DNA from: Streptomyces globisporus
Lineage (GTDB): Bacteria; Actinomycetota; Actinomycetes; Streptomycetales; Streptomycetaceae
Direction: 5' to 3'
Length of the DNA: 64,000 nt
Assembly: GCA_014649555.1 (NCBI GenBank)
Contig: BMTG01000005.1
Coordinates: 417,704-481,703 of the forward strand
The notes under the pieces were generated by a model. It had not been told where the DNA came from and did no database searches. It saw only the letters and a program-made list of their open reading frames with translations. The stretch's first letter is position 1; every line of letters begins with the position of its first letter. The position numbers and the translations under genes were made by a program. Positions 16,902-24,147 of the stretch are shown in pieces.

Positions 16902-17768
16902 TCAGTCGGCGATGAGCCCTTCCCTGAGCTGCGCGAGCGTGCGGGTCAGCAGCCGGGAGACGTGCATCTGGGAGATGCCGACCTCCTCGCCGATCTGCGA
17001 CTGGGTCATGTTCGCGAAGAAGCGGAGCATGATGATCTGGCGTTCGCGCGGGGCGAGTTTGGCCAGCAGCGGCTTGAGGGACTCGCGGTATTCGACGCCC
17101 TCCAGCGCCGTGTCCTCGTACCCGAGGCGGTCGGCGAGGGAGCCCTCGCCGCCGTCGTCCTCGGGGGACGGGGAGTCGAGCGAGGAGGCGGTGTAGGCGT
17201 TACCGACGGCGAGGCCGTCGACCACGTCCTCCTCGGAGACCCCGAGCGCGCGGGCCAGCTCCGGGACGGTCGGCGAGCGGTCGAGCTTCTGCGCGAGCTC
17301 GTCGCTGGTCTTGGTCAGGGCGAGCCGCAGCTCCTGGAGGCGGCGGGGGACCCGCACGGACCAGGAGGTGTCGCGGAAGAAGCGTTTGATCTCGCCGACG
17401 ACGGTGGGCATGGCGAACGTCGGGAACTCGACGCCGCGTTCGCAGTCGAACCGGTCGATCGCCTTGATCAGGCCGATCGTGCCGACCTGGACGATGTCCT
17501 CCATCGGCTCGTTGCGGCTGCGGAACCGCGCCGCGGCGTACCGCACCAGCGGGAGGTTCAGTTCGATCAGTGTGTCCCGCACATAGGTCCGCTCCGGACT
17601 GTCCGTTCCCTCGGGGCCCGAGGCGGGGCCGAGCGCGGCGAGCCGCAGGAACAGGGAGCGGGACAGCGTGCGGGTGTCGATGGCTTCCGGCGAGCTGGTG
17701 AGCACGGCGGGTGCCGGCACGCTCTTCGTGAGCGTGAGCACCTTCGAGCTGCCCTGTTCTTCGGACAT
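16902..17768 (-). CDS. sigN: RNA polymerase sigma factor, SigB/SigF family (SigN-like)
   Basis: A 288-residue group 3 sigma factor. Region 2 is [33 protein letters not shown] with [19 protein letters not shown]. Region 3 follows around VPELARALGVSEEDVV, and region 4 ends with [32 protein letters not shown], the -35-binding helix. It lies directly downstream of a SigF-like gene in the same direction, the arrangement of sigN and sigF in S. coelicolor, which is the basis for the name. Such factors govern late development or stress and are usually held by anti-sigma factors; none is encoded in this window. The 234-bp gap upstream suggests its own promoter. Confidence 0.85.
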   Translation of the reverse strand: MSEEQGSSKVLTLTKSVPAPAVLTSSPEAIDTRTLSRSLFLRLAALGPASGPEGTDSPERTYVRDTLIELNLPLVRYAAARFRSRNEPMEDIVQVGTIGLIKAIDRFDCERGVEFPTFAMPTVVGEIKRFFRDTSWSVRVPRRLQELRLALTKTSDELAQKLDRSPTVPELARALGVSEEDVVDGLAVGNAYTASSLDSPSPEDDGGEGSLADRLGYEDTALEGVEYRESLKPLLAKLAPRERQIIMLRFFANMTQSQIGEEVGISQMHVSRLLTRTLAQLREGLIAD

Positions 17769-17791
17769 GCCACCCCCTTGAGGTCGCGGAC

Positions 17792-17810
17792 GGTCGCGGT
17801 GGCCGCGACC
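17792..17810. other. Small perfect inverted repeat upstream of the SigN-like gene
   Basis: GGTCGCGG-TGG-CCGCGACC, 8-bp arms, about 25 bp before the start codon, in the presumed leader of the gene. It could be a leader hairpin or an operator. The rest of the gap to the SigF gene shows no clear promoter to my eye. Confidence 0.35.
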
Positions 17811-18002
17811 ATCGGAGGAACGCAGCCTCCACCTGAATACCGGAGGTGGGGCTGCGGCAAACGCGCTTCGAGCAGAATGTCACATGTCGGCAACACGCTG
17901 TAGTGACATGTCGACAAGTCAGCGCCGAATCCGCCCTGGAAACAGGGGGTGTAGCCCTTTTATGCCGTCAGAACTGCTCTGGGGACGGTCTACCCGTTCC
18001 GG

Positions 18003-18890
18003 TTACGCCTCGATCCTGTTTGCGGATCTCAGTCGGGCGAAACTTCGGGCGAGGAGCCTTGACACATGCATCTGGGAGACGCCCAGCTCGGCGCTGATCT
18101 GAGACTGGGTCAAGTTGCTGTAGTAGCGCAGCAGAAGGATGCGCTGTTCGCGCTCGGGAAGCTGGACGAGGAGGTGCCGGACGAGGTCGCGGTGCTCGAC
18201 ACCGGCGAGCGCCGGGTCTTCATAGCCGAGCCGGTCCAGCAGCCCGGGCAGCCCATCGCCCTCCTGAGCGGCCTCCAGCGAGGTCGCGTGGTACGAGCGC
18301 CCGGCTTCGATGCAGGCCAGGACCTCGTCCTCGGAGATCTTCAGCCGCTCGGCGATCTCGCCGGTGGTGGGGGACCGCCCGTGAGCCGTCGTCAGGTCCT
18401 CCGTGGCGCCGGTGACCTGGACCCAGAGTTCGTGCAGCCGGCGGGGGACGTGGACGGTGCGCACGTTGTCGCGAAAGTAACGTTTGATCTCGCCGACGAC
18501 GGTAGGCATCGCGAACGTGGGGAACTGGACGCCGCGCTCCGGGTCGAACCGGTCGATGGCGTTGATCAGGCCGATCGTGCCGACCTGGACGACGTCCTCC
18601 ATCGGCTCGTTACGGCTGCGGAAGCGCGCGGCGGCGTACCGGACGAGGGGGAGGTTCGCCTCGATGAGGGCGGCCCGGACCCGGCGGTGCTCCGGAGTGC
18701 CCGGCTCCAGGTTCTTGAGCTGACCGAAGAGGACCTGCGTGAGCGCCCGGGTGTCGGCGCCGCGGGCCCGGGCGGGCCGGGCCGAGGGGTCGGGGGTCTC
18801 GGTCTGGATGTCCTCGGCCGGGAGGGCCGGGACGGTCGGGGGGGCTTGGACGGACTGGGGAGGCACTTGAGGCGCTGTACTGGCCGGCAC
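18003..18890 (-). CDS. sigF: RNA polymerase sigma factor SigF (late sporulation)
   Basis: A 295-residue SigB-family sigma factor whose N-terminus (MPASTAPQ) and core ([66 protein letters not shown]) match my memory of Streptomyces SigF. SigF acts in spore maturation and pigmentation. Region 4 is [32 protein letters not shown]. The first ~55 residues are a variable Pro-rich extension. The start is GTG, preceded by AAAGGGG. Four GTCAAC/GTCAAA direct repeats lie just upstream. It is about 55-60% identical by eye to the SigN-like protein encoded next, so the pair looks like an old duplication. Confidence 0.9.
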   Translation of the reverse strand: MPASTAPQVPPQSVQAPPTVPALPAEDIQTETPDPSARPARARGADTRALTQVLFGQLKNLEPGTPEHRRVRAALIEANLPLVRYAAARFRSRNEPMEDVVQVGTIGLINAIDRFDPERGVQFPTFAMPTVVGEIKRYFRDNVRTVHVPRRLHELWVQVTGATEDLTTAHGRSPTTGEIAERLKISEDEVLACIEAGRSYHATSLEAAQEGDGLPGLLDRLGYEDPALAGVEHRDLVRHLLVQLPEREQRILLLRYYSNLTQSQISAELGVSQMHVSRLLARSFARLRSANRIEA

Positions 18891-18910
18891 GGTGACGCCA
18901 CCCCTTTGCG

Positions 18911-18946
18911 GTCAACTAGTCAACTACGGTCAACTCATCCGTCAAA
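18911..18946. promoter_or_regulatory. Cluster of GTCAAC direct repeats upstream of sigF
   Basis: GTCAAC at 18911, 18919 and 18929 and GTCAAA at 18941 lie 8, 10 and 12 bp apart. On the sigF strand they read as repeated GTTGAC, each also a -35-like TTGAC. They sit 20-55 bp before the start codon, where a direct-repeat-binding regulator could act. Confidence 0.45.
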
Positions 18947-19021
18947 AGCGGTCATAGCATCACAAGACATGTCCACTGTGTGCAAGCACCTCATAGTGCC
19001 GTGTTGACGGCATAAGGGTTT

Positions 19022-19061
19022 AAAAAGCAATAAAGAAACCCCCCGCCTGAACGGCGAGGGG
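19022..19061 (-). terminator. Intrinsic terminator of the Dabb gene
   Basis: Arms at 19039-19047 and 19053-19061 form a 9-bp GC-rich stem with one mismatch and a 5-nt loop. On the minus strand it is followed by TTTCTTTATT and a further T5. It lies 38 nt after the Dabb stop codon and is one of the few canonical T-tract terminators in the window. Confidence 0.85.
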
Positions 19062-19098
19062 TCGATGGAACCGGACGTACCGGTCCCCGTCGGCACGA

Positions 19099-19392
19099 TC
19101 AGAAGGGGTAGTCCGCGATCACCCAAGTGGCGAATTCGCGCCACTGTCCGGCGGCGGCCTGGTGGGCGGGGTGCTCGATGTACCGCTTGAGCGCGTCCTC
19201 GTCGGCGACGGCGGAGTTGATGGCGTAGTCGTACGCGATCGGCCGGTCGGTGATGTTCCAGGCGCACTCCCAGAACTCCAGCTCCGGAACCTGCCCCGCC
19301 AGTTCCCGGAAGGCCCGGTCCCCGGCGACGACCCGCGGGTCGTCGCGCTCGACGCCGTCGTTCAGCTTGAAGAGGACCAGGTGGCGGATCAT
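19099..19392 (-). CDS. Dabb-family (stress-responsive alpha/beta barrel) protein
   Basis: A 97-residue dimeric ferredoxin-like barrel: MIRHLVLFKLNDGV at the start, a middle YDYAINSAVADEDALKRYIEHPAHQAAAGQW and a final WVIADYPF strand, the standard order for this family. Members include stress proteins and small cyclases or monooxygenase-like enzymes; no catalytic function can be given. It starts 10 bp after the stop of a 56-codon membrane-protein gene and ends before an intrinsic terminator, so these two genes form a small operon. Confidence 0.9.
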   Translation of the reverse strand: MIRHLVLFKLNDGVERDDPRVVAGDRAFRELAGQVPELEFWECAWNITDRPIAYDYAINSAVADEDALKRYIEHPAHQAAAGQWREFATWVIADYPF

Positions 19393-19402
19393 CGGGCGGC
19401 TC

Positions 19403-19573
19403 CTACTTCACCAGTTCTGACATGAAGTCACCGACGCTCTGGGCGGCGGTGGAAATGCCTTCGAACCCTACCTGGACCAGTTCGGCGGCCCGCTGGGGAG
19501 ACATGATGATCGTGTACAGCACGAAGACCACCAGCATGTAGATGATGATCGTCTTTGCCTTGGCCACAACCAT
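19403..19573 (-). CDS. Small single-pass membrane protein (about 56 aa)
   Basis: A 56-codon gene: MVVAKAKTIIIYMLVVFVLY forms a basic start and one strong transmembrane helix, then SPQRAAELVQVGFEGISTAAQSVGDFMSELVK forms an amphipathic tail. GGGGAGG lies only 1 nt from the ATG but 7 nt from an in-frame GTG two codons later (19567), so the GTG may be the real start (54 aa). It is cotranscribed with the Dabb gene 10 bp downstream. I know no function for it; the lysine-flanked helix and helical tail suggest a small membrane-associated regulator. Confidence 0.75.
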   Translation of the reverse strand: MVVAKAKTIIIYMLVVFVLYTIIMSPQRAAELVQVGFEGISTAAQSVGDFMSELVK

Positions 19574-19771
19574 GCCTCCCCGTCGACCTCACGTGCGATC
19601 GGGCGATTGTATCCGCACGAATGGCCGTATCCGGTGGCCGTTTTTGATCACTGATGCGCCTTTTAAGGACCTACGACCCAGCTATCAAGGCCTTTCGCCG
19701 GGCCTCACGAGCCTCGCCGCCCGGCACGATGGATGACGAGCCCGACGGGACCAGGCAGGACCCGGAAGGCC

Positions 19772-19954
19772 GGAACAGGGCCTCTCTGTGGGGCCGGCCG
19801 CCGCGCGATTTCCCCCCTGACCGCGACGGACGACCAGCAGGCCCTGTTCCCACCGGGGGAAGCGGCTTGTCCCCCCGATGCCGCTTCCCCCGACCTGACT
19901 GCTGGACCGGAGCGCCCGGTCGCCGTACTTCCTCTGTACCGGCGACCGGGCGCT
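19772..19954. other. Three consecutive large inverted repeats in a gene-free stretch
   Basis: The 426-bp gap from 19574 to 19999 has no credible gene but three perfect dyads in series. The first has 12-bp arms at 19772-19783 and 19839-19850. The second has 12-bp arms at 19855-19866 and 19880-19891 with a 13-nt loop. The third has 15-bp arms at 19911-19925 and 19940-19954 with a 14-nt loop. They lie past the 3' end of the leftward wHTH gene. They may be a complex terminator or a structured RNA. Confidence 0.75.
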
Positions 19955-19999
19955 CTGCTGTCCGCATGTCCGCGTGTTCGCGCCCCGACGGGCTGCTGA

Positions 20000-20323
20000 T
20001 CAGGAGGCTGCGGGATCCGCCGGCTCCACGATCGCGCGCAGCGCGGCGAGGTGCCCCTGATAGGCGTCGCGCCCCGCCCGGGTCAGGCGAAGCCATACGC
20101 GCTGCCGGGTATCGCGGACGGCCTTGCGCTGCTCGACGTAACCGGCGTCCATGAGCACGGTGGCGTGCTTGCTGAGCACGGACGCGGAGAGTCTGAGCTG
20201 CTTCTGTACGAGCCCGAACTCGGCTTCGCCCGCCGTGTCCAGCAGGGCGCAGATGCGCAGGCGATTCGGGGCGTGGATGGTGGCGTCGAACCCTGCGGGC
20301 ATGTCGTGGGCTTCGGGGCTCAC
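20000..20323 (-). CDS. Small winged-helix transcriptional regulator (MarR/ArsR type)
   Basis: A 107-residue DNA-binding protein: HAPNRLRICALLDTAGEAEFGLVQKQLRLSASVLSKHATVLMDAGYVEQRKAVRDTRQRVWLRLTRAG is a complete winged helix. Its GTG start overlaps the stop of the membrane-protein gene upstream (GTGA), so translation is coupled. Proteins of this class paired with a small membrane protein usually repress their own operon. Three TTTCC-N5-GGAAA dyads in front of the operon are the likely target. No metal-binding Cys pattern of classical ArsR proteins is present. Confidence 0.85.
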   Translation of the reverse strand: MSPEAHDMPAGFDATIHAPNRLRICALLDTAGEAEFGLVQKQLRLSASVLSKHATVLMDAGYVEQRKAVRDTRQRVWLRLTRAGRDAYQGHLAALRAIVEPADPAAS

Positions 20324-20811
20324 GCGGACGCCCGGTGCAGCCGTACGAAGGCGAGATGGAAGCCGACGGACGCGGCGGCCCCGATCAGGGAGGCGGCGAA
20401 CAGCCACACCGGCGACCCCGTGAAACGGAACACGAACGCCGAGCCCACCAGGATCGAGGGCAGCCCGATCGCGAGCGGCACGGTAGCCCGCTTGGGCAGC
20501 ACGTCCAGTCGCAGAGCCACGCCGGTCTTCTCCCGCCATGTCTTGGCCGCGAGGGCGAAGAGGCCCAGGTGCAGCGCGGTGATCGCCATCATGATGCCGG
20601 TCCAGGATGGGCCCGGCAGCAGCCAGTCCTCGTCGGCCATGACGCCGCCGTAGGCGATCGGGAGCGCGGCGATGTAGAGCGTGAGCGCGGCGAAGAACCA
20701 GTTCGGCCAAGGCGTCGCGGAGAGCGCTGCGGCGGAGGCCTGGATCTGCTCGGCCTCGGCCAGGGCCGATTGGGCCTGCTCGGGTGTCGGTCGTCCCCCG
20801 TTAGTTTCCAT
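20320..20811 (-). CDS. Four-helix membrane protein paired with a wHTH regulator
   Basis: A 163-residue protein with a hydrophilic Glu/Gln-rich N-terminus (PEQAQSALAEAEQIQASAAAL) and four hydrophobic segments at about 36-55, 70-90, 108-128 and 133-155. No enzyme motif is visible. The gene heads the two-gene operon with the regulator. The ATG sits inside the first of three TTTCC-N5-GGAAA repeats, so a bound repressor would block both transcription start and early elongation. Function is unknown; membrane-stress sensing is a guess from the arrangement. Confidence 0.82.
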   Translation of the reverse strand: METNGGRPTPEQAQSALAEAEQIQASAAALSATPWPNWFFAALTLYIAALPIAYGGVMADEDWLLPGPSWTGIMMAITALHLGLFALAAKTWREKTGVALRLDVLPKRATVPLAIGLPSILVGSAFVFRFTGSPVWLFAASLIGAAASVGFHLAFVRLHRASA

Positions 20812-20870
20812 GATGGAAAGAGTAACGGAGAGTTTCCGATACGGAAAGAGAAGAGTTTCCGGAGAGGAAA
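20805..20870. promoter_or_regulatory. Three TTTCC-N5-GGAAA operators upstream of the membrane protein/wHTH operon
   Basis: Three dyads with identical 5-bp arms and 5-bp spacers lie at 20805-20819, 20833-20847 and 20856-20870 (spacers ATGAT, GATAC, GGAGA). Their starts are 28 and 23 bp apart. The region is A-rich against the local GC background. It is the probable autoregulatory site of the small winged-helix regulator. Confidence 0.75.
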
Positions 20871-20889
20871 ATGGAGCCTGGGCGGGCCC

Positions 20890-21913
20890 TCAGACGGGTT
20901 TGGGGAGGTCGCGGAGGTTGGCCATGTGGGCTTTGACGGCGGCGATCTGGGTGGGGTCGGGTGAGGGCGGGCCGCCTGCGGAGTGGGTGGTGTGGCAGGG
21001 GTGGCAGAGGCCGTCGGGGAGGGCTTCGGGTGGGCCGGGGCGGCCGCAGTCGGTGCATTCGACGAGGAGGCGGCGGGTGGGGGCCGGGGTGTCGGCTGGG
21101 GTGCTTGGGGTGGCCGGCAGCCGGGGTGGCAGTTTGTCGATGAGGCGGCGGCGGAGGAGTCCGACGGGGGAGTCGATCTGGGCGGGGAGTCCTGCGGTGA
21201 GGGTGCTGGTGAGGTAGTCGGTGGTGACGCCTCGGTCGAGCCATTGGGCTGCGAGGGGTTCGAGGGTGGTGCAGTCGTGGGCGGAGAGGCCCAGGCGGTG
21301 GTCGTCGCGGCCGAGGCGGGCGAGGGCGAGGTAGGCGGGGGAGGGGCCGGTGGTCTGCGTGGGCTCGGCGTCCGGGGCCTGGGGTGGAGTGCGTTGGGGA
21401 GGTGCGGCGATGGGTTCGGGGGCCGGTCCTGCCACGGCCGGGCCTTCTGGCCGCGCGGGCGGCGGGGCGGGCGCTTCCGGCGTGGGGGGCGGGCGCTGCG
21501 GCCTGGGAGGCGGTCTCGGTAGCGAGGTAGGTGGTCCACCACTCGTTGTCGCGTGCGGTACGGGACCAGAAGGTCCGGAAGACCCAGCGGGTTTCGTCGC
21601 CTGTGCCGACAGGGCACCGTACGCGCCGCAGGTGCCCGGCGACGGACAGGGCGTTCAGGGCGGTGGAGATGGCCTGCTGCCCGTAGAGCGGGAGCTGCTT
21701 GGCGAGCTGCTTCACGCTCATCGAGGCGCCGTCGGGGAGGTGGTCGACGAATCCGGCGACGTACCGCTCACGCGTCGGGAGCAGGGCGAAGTCGTCGGGG
21801 GTACGTGCCTGTTGGCCGGGCGCGGAGCGTTTGCCGTAGCCGGGCTTGGCCATCGGGTACGCGGCGGAGGCTGCGGGGGCGTGCGGGGCGGAGCTATGGT
21901 GCTGGGTAACCAT
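20890..21913 (-). pseudogene. Frameshifted gene: N-terminal winged helix plus C-terminal zinc ribbon
   Basis: Two open frames must be joined to give one sensible protein of about 340 residues. From 21913 the N-terminal part reads MVTQHHSSAPHAP, then LPTRERYVAGFVDHLPDG and MSVKQLAKQLPLYGQQAISTALNALSVAGHLRRV, a winged-helix domain, to WWTTYLATETASQ. The rest lies in another frame (TPEAPAP..., LALARLGRDDHRLGLSAHD...) and ends at 20890 with a CTDCG/CHPCH zinc ribbon. The change of frame falls at a run of six G (21484-21489, plus strand); five would restore the frame. It may be a real mutation or a base-calling error in the homopolymer. Function is presumably DNA binding. Confidence 0.7.
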
Positions 21914-21949
21914 GGGATCGGCTTTCTAAGGGGTTCGATCTTGTGGTGA

Positions 21950-21986
21950 GACCCCGGCCTGGTGCTTCCAACACCGCGTCGGGGTC
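21950..21986 (-). other. Bipartite hairpin in the leader of the HTH/zinc-ribbon gene
   Basis: GACCCCG (21950-21956) pairs with CGGGGTC (21980-21986), and GGTG with CACC inside it, giving a two-part stem about 36 nt before the start codon. The 554-bp gap 21914-22467 otherwise holds only a perfect 16-bp palindrome and a possible start-proximal TATACG box. Confidence 0.45.
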
Positions 21987-22352
21987 GCTTAGTTCTCGCA
22001 CCGTAAACGGCCGTCACGCTGCGCCGCAAGCTGTCACGATTAGTCATACTGGCTGGCCGTGACGGGGTGGGGAGGGAGGGAAGGTTTTCCCCAACCCCCC
22101 TTCTCTACCTACCGGTTAAAGAAGGCACTCGAACCCCGGGTCCCGCATCCCGACGCCCGAGTCTCGACACCCGAGCTTCGGGCCGAAGCCCCGTCCACGT
22201 ACCTCCGGAAGAGTGACCCGACCACCCCCGAAGCCCGAGGCTTGCGGCCCGGGACCCAAGCTTCGGGGCAGCTGATGGCACGCTCCGCTGGACCTGTTGG
22301 CGCCTGCCCACTCGTTGCCGGCGATGGTGAGCGGCAGGATCATCGGCGCCTT

Positions 22353-22368
22353 CAGTTGCGCGCAACTG
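22353..22368. promoter_or_regulatory. Perfect 16-bp palindrome upstream of the DUF6879-like pseudogene
   Basis: CAGTTGCGCGCAACTG is its own reverse complement and lies 100 bp before the gene. It looks like the operator of a dimeric HTH protein. The HTH gene that normally accompanies this module is reduced to 12 codons here, so the site may be orphaned. Confidence 0.5.
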
Positions 22369-22467
22369 CTCCACCTCGATGACGATCTGCAATTCTGCGC
22401 AATCGGTCGGCGGCCCTGGGCTATTCGCCGCATCCTGGATGCTCACTCGGCGTATACGGAGGGCACT

Positions 22468-23211
22468 ATGGCACGCCTCAGGTTCCTCGGTACGACCAGC
22501 GACGACGGAGACTGCCCCACGCTCTACGAGGTCGAGGGCACCACCGACATTCTTGTTCAGGGCGATCGCGTGACCGACCCCGAACAGCTCGCTCAGCTTC
22601 GCGATGTTAAGGACAGCGAGACGTTCGTGGTGGTGCCACGTGACCTCCTGGTCCGCTTCGCCCCACGCGCCACGGCTACCGAGACGGTGCCGTTCTCCGA
22701 GATCGCCTCGCTGTTCCGCGAGTTCAGGCACACTGCCTTCCGGCTGGAGACCCGGCGCGGATATGCCTCCGACCGGAACAGCCCGAAGTGGGAACGGTGG
22801 AAGAGCGGCGCGGACATCGCGACCGAGCCGCACAACGCATGACGCGAGAGCGTCCGGGTGCAGACGGCTGAGGGCAAGCGGTTCGAGCGTGTCCGGCTCG
22901 TCGACCAGCCCCTCACCGAGGGGCAGCAGTTCCTGCTGGACGGCGGCCATAGCAACGTGGCGGCCGGTGAGGACATCCGTAACCTGCCACGGACTCAGGC
23001 GGACCGACTCGGCCTGCCGGAGCACGACTTCTGGCTGTTCGACTCCCGGCTGGTCGCCCGGTTCGTCTTCGACGAGGACGACACGACCCTCGGCGTCGTC
23101 CTGAGTGAGGACCCGGCCGAGGTAGCCCTCGCCTGCCAGGCACGAGACGCGGCCTGGCACCACGCGACGCGCACCGCAGACTTCGCGAAGGCGGTAACTT
23201 CGACCGGGTGA
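22468..23211 (+). pseudogene. DUF6879-like protein interrupted by an in-frame TGA
   Basis: One reading frame runs from ATG 22468 (GGAGGG 4 nt before it) to TGA 23211 with a single internal stop, TGA at 22840-22842. The first part (MARLRFLGTTSDDGDCPTLYEVE, then VVVPRDLLVRFAPR) is a short N-terminal domain. FREFRHTAFRLETRRGYASD begins the DUF6879-like domain, and after the stop, in the same frame, it goes on as RESVRVQTAEGKRFERVRLVDQPL and NVAAGEDIRNLP to WLFDSRLVARFVF. Relatives as I recall them have Trp at this place, so a TGG to TGA change is the simplest explanation. Such proteins sit next to XRE-type regulators in Streptomyces and their function is unknown. Confidence 0.72.
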
Positions 23212-23246
23212 GCACCGACTCCCCGACCGGTGCGCGCCGGTCGTGA
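23208..23246 (+). pseudogene. 12-codon remnant of a coupled downstream gene
   Basis: GTG at 23208 overlaps the stop of the preceding frame (GTGA) and reads MSTDSPTGARRS before a TGA. In related modules an XRE-type HTH gene begins at this overlap. Here only its first codons remain, joined to unrelated sequence. The identity as an HTH remnant is inferred from position, not from the residues. Confidence 0.4.
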
Positions 23247-23261
23247 CGAAGGCATCCAGGT

Positions 23262-23483
23262 ATGGGTGACCCGCGACAACGGGAGCGCCGCAACGGCGCC
23301 ACCGGCGAAGAGGTGTGGCAGTACGGTCCCGGGTTCCTGTGGGAGGAGATCGAGCAGACCTGGTGGGAGTACGAAACGGCCGGGCGGCCCGACGCCGAGC
23401 AGTTCGGGCTGACCGTCACCGACCGGGGCCAGCAGGTATGGCTCCGCGACCCGAGCGAGATCATCCGGCCTGGCAGGACGTAA
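23262..23483 (+). CDS. Short open frame, probably the C-terminal remnant of a larger gene
   Basis: A 73-codon frame containing TGEEVWQYGPGFLWEEIEQTWWEYETAGRPD and LTVTDRGQQVWLRDP, which look like a genuine protein C-terminus rather than random sequence. There is no good ribosome site. The preceding bases in another frame (DEGIQVWVTRDNG) seem to belong to the same lost protein, suggesting a frameshift or deletion junction near 23250. I have a weak impression of the tail of a methyltransferase, which should not be relied on. Confidence 0.35.
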   Translation: MGDPRQRERRNGATGEEVWQYGPGFLWEEIEQTWWEYETAGRPDAEQFGLTVTDRGQQVWLRDPSEIIRPGRT

Positions 23484-23516
23484 CCCAATGGTCGGCCGCA
23501 ACGTCCACGGCTGGCT

Positions 23517-23765
23517 TCAACCGTCGGTCGGACCAGTTCGACGTACGATCAACGCCGATATCCACTGCCCTGCGATCGCGGTGACGACCACGATCAGTGC
23601 CGCGGTGAACGAGTCTTCCCAGGACCGCTCCAGCACCACATGCCAGAACACGGTGCACAGCCCGATGACGACGCTTGAGAAGACCAGTAGGGCGAGCCAA
23701 CGTCGCCATCCACGCCGACGCCACGGCAAAGCTGGTCTTCTGCCGCTCTGCTGAGGTTCCGTCAT
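23517..23765 (-). CDS. Small two-helix membrane protein of unknown function
   Basis: An 82-residue frame with a basic front (RRPALPWRRRGWRRW) and two hydrophobic stretches (LALLVFSSVVIGLCTVFWHVV and FTAALIVVVTAIAGQWISALIV). The positive-inside rule puts both ends in the cytoplasm. ATG at 23765 has GGTAGGTG about 6 nt upstream; an in-frame GTG three codons earlier is possible. It is isolated inside the decayed stretch before tRNA-Ser, so it may belong to the same accessory remnant. Confidence 0.5.
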   Translation of the reverse strand: MTEPQQSGRRPALPWRRRGWRRWLALLVFSSVVIGLCTVFWHVVLERSWEDSFTAALIVVVTAIAGQWISALIVRRTGPTDG

Positions 23766-23884
23766 GTGAGGCACCTACCCCAGCTCTGTAGAGCAGATGC
23801 CGTCGGGCATCGAGGCGTACCGGAGGGAAGACCGGCTCGCCGGCCGGCTCAGCGCTCACGCCGCCTGAGCGCCGGAGCTCGGGT

Positions 23885-23965
23885 TCACCCCATGCCCAGC
23901 CAGTGCAAGAAGCCGGTCACGTCGGCGACAGCCCACACCAGGACGAATCCAGCAGCGACGAACAT
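23885..23965 (-). CDS. Possible 26-residue hydrophobic peptide
   Basis: MFVAAGFVLVWAVADVTGF followed by LHWLGMG and a stop. One membrane helix is evident, but there is no clear ribosome site. It is the only thing resembling coding sequence in the 340-bp stretch 23766-24105, which otherwise appears empty. It may be the end of a truncated gene. Confidence 0.22.
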   Translation of the reverse strand: MFVAAGFVLVWAVADVTGFLHWLGMG

Positions 23966-24105
23966 GCTGTCGCGCCCGATGTGCGCTCTCCCCGATCCGC
24001 GTCCACCAACACCCACGAGACCCCCACCCGCGTTCCGATCCGACCCCGAAGCCACCGGGCCCGGTGGCTTCGGCAGGGTCCGGCCGCCCAGCTCCTACAG
24101 CCACG

Positions 24106-24140
24106 ACGAAGGGCCCGGCTCATCGAGCCGGGCCCTTCGT
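24106..24140. terminator. 16-bp perfect hairpin downstream of tRNA-Ser
   Basis: Fully complementary 16-bp arms (ACGAAGGGCCCGGCTC and its complement) with a 3-nt loop, 7 bp past the 3' end of the leftward tRNA gene. There is no T-tract, but the stem is very stable. It is the probable terminator of the tRNA transcript. Confidence 0.8.
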
Positions 24141-24147
24141 TCTCAAG

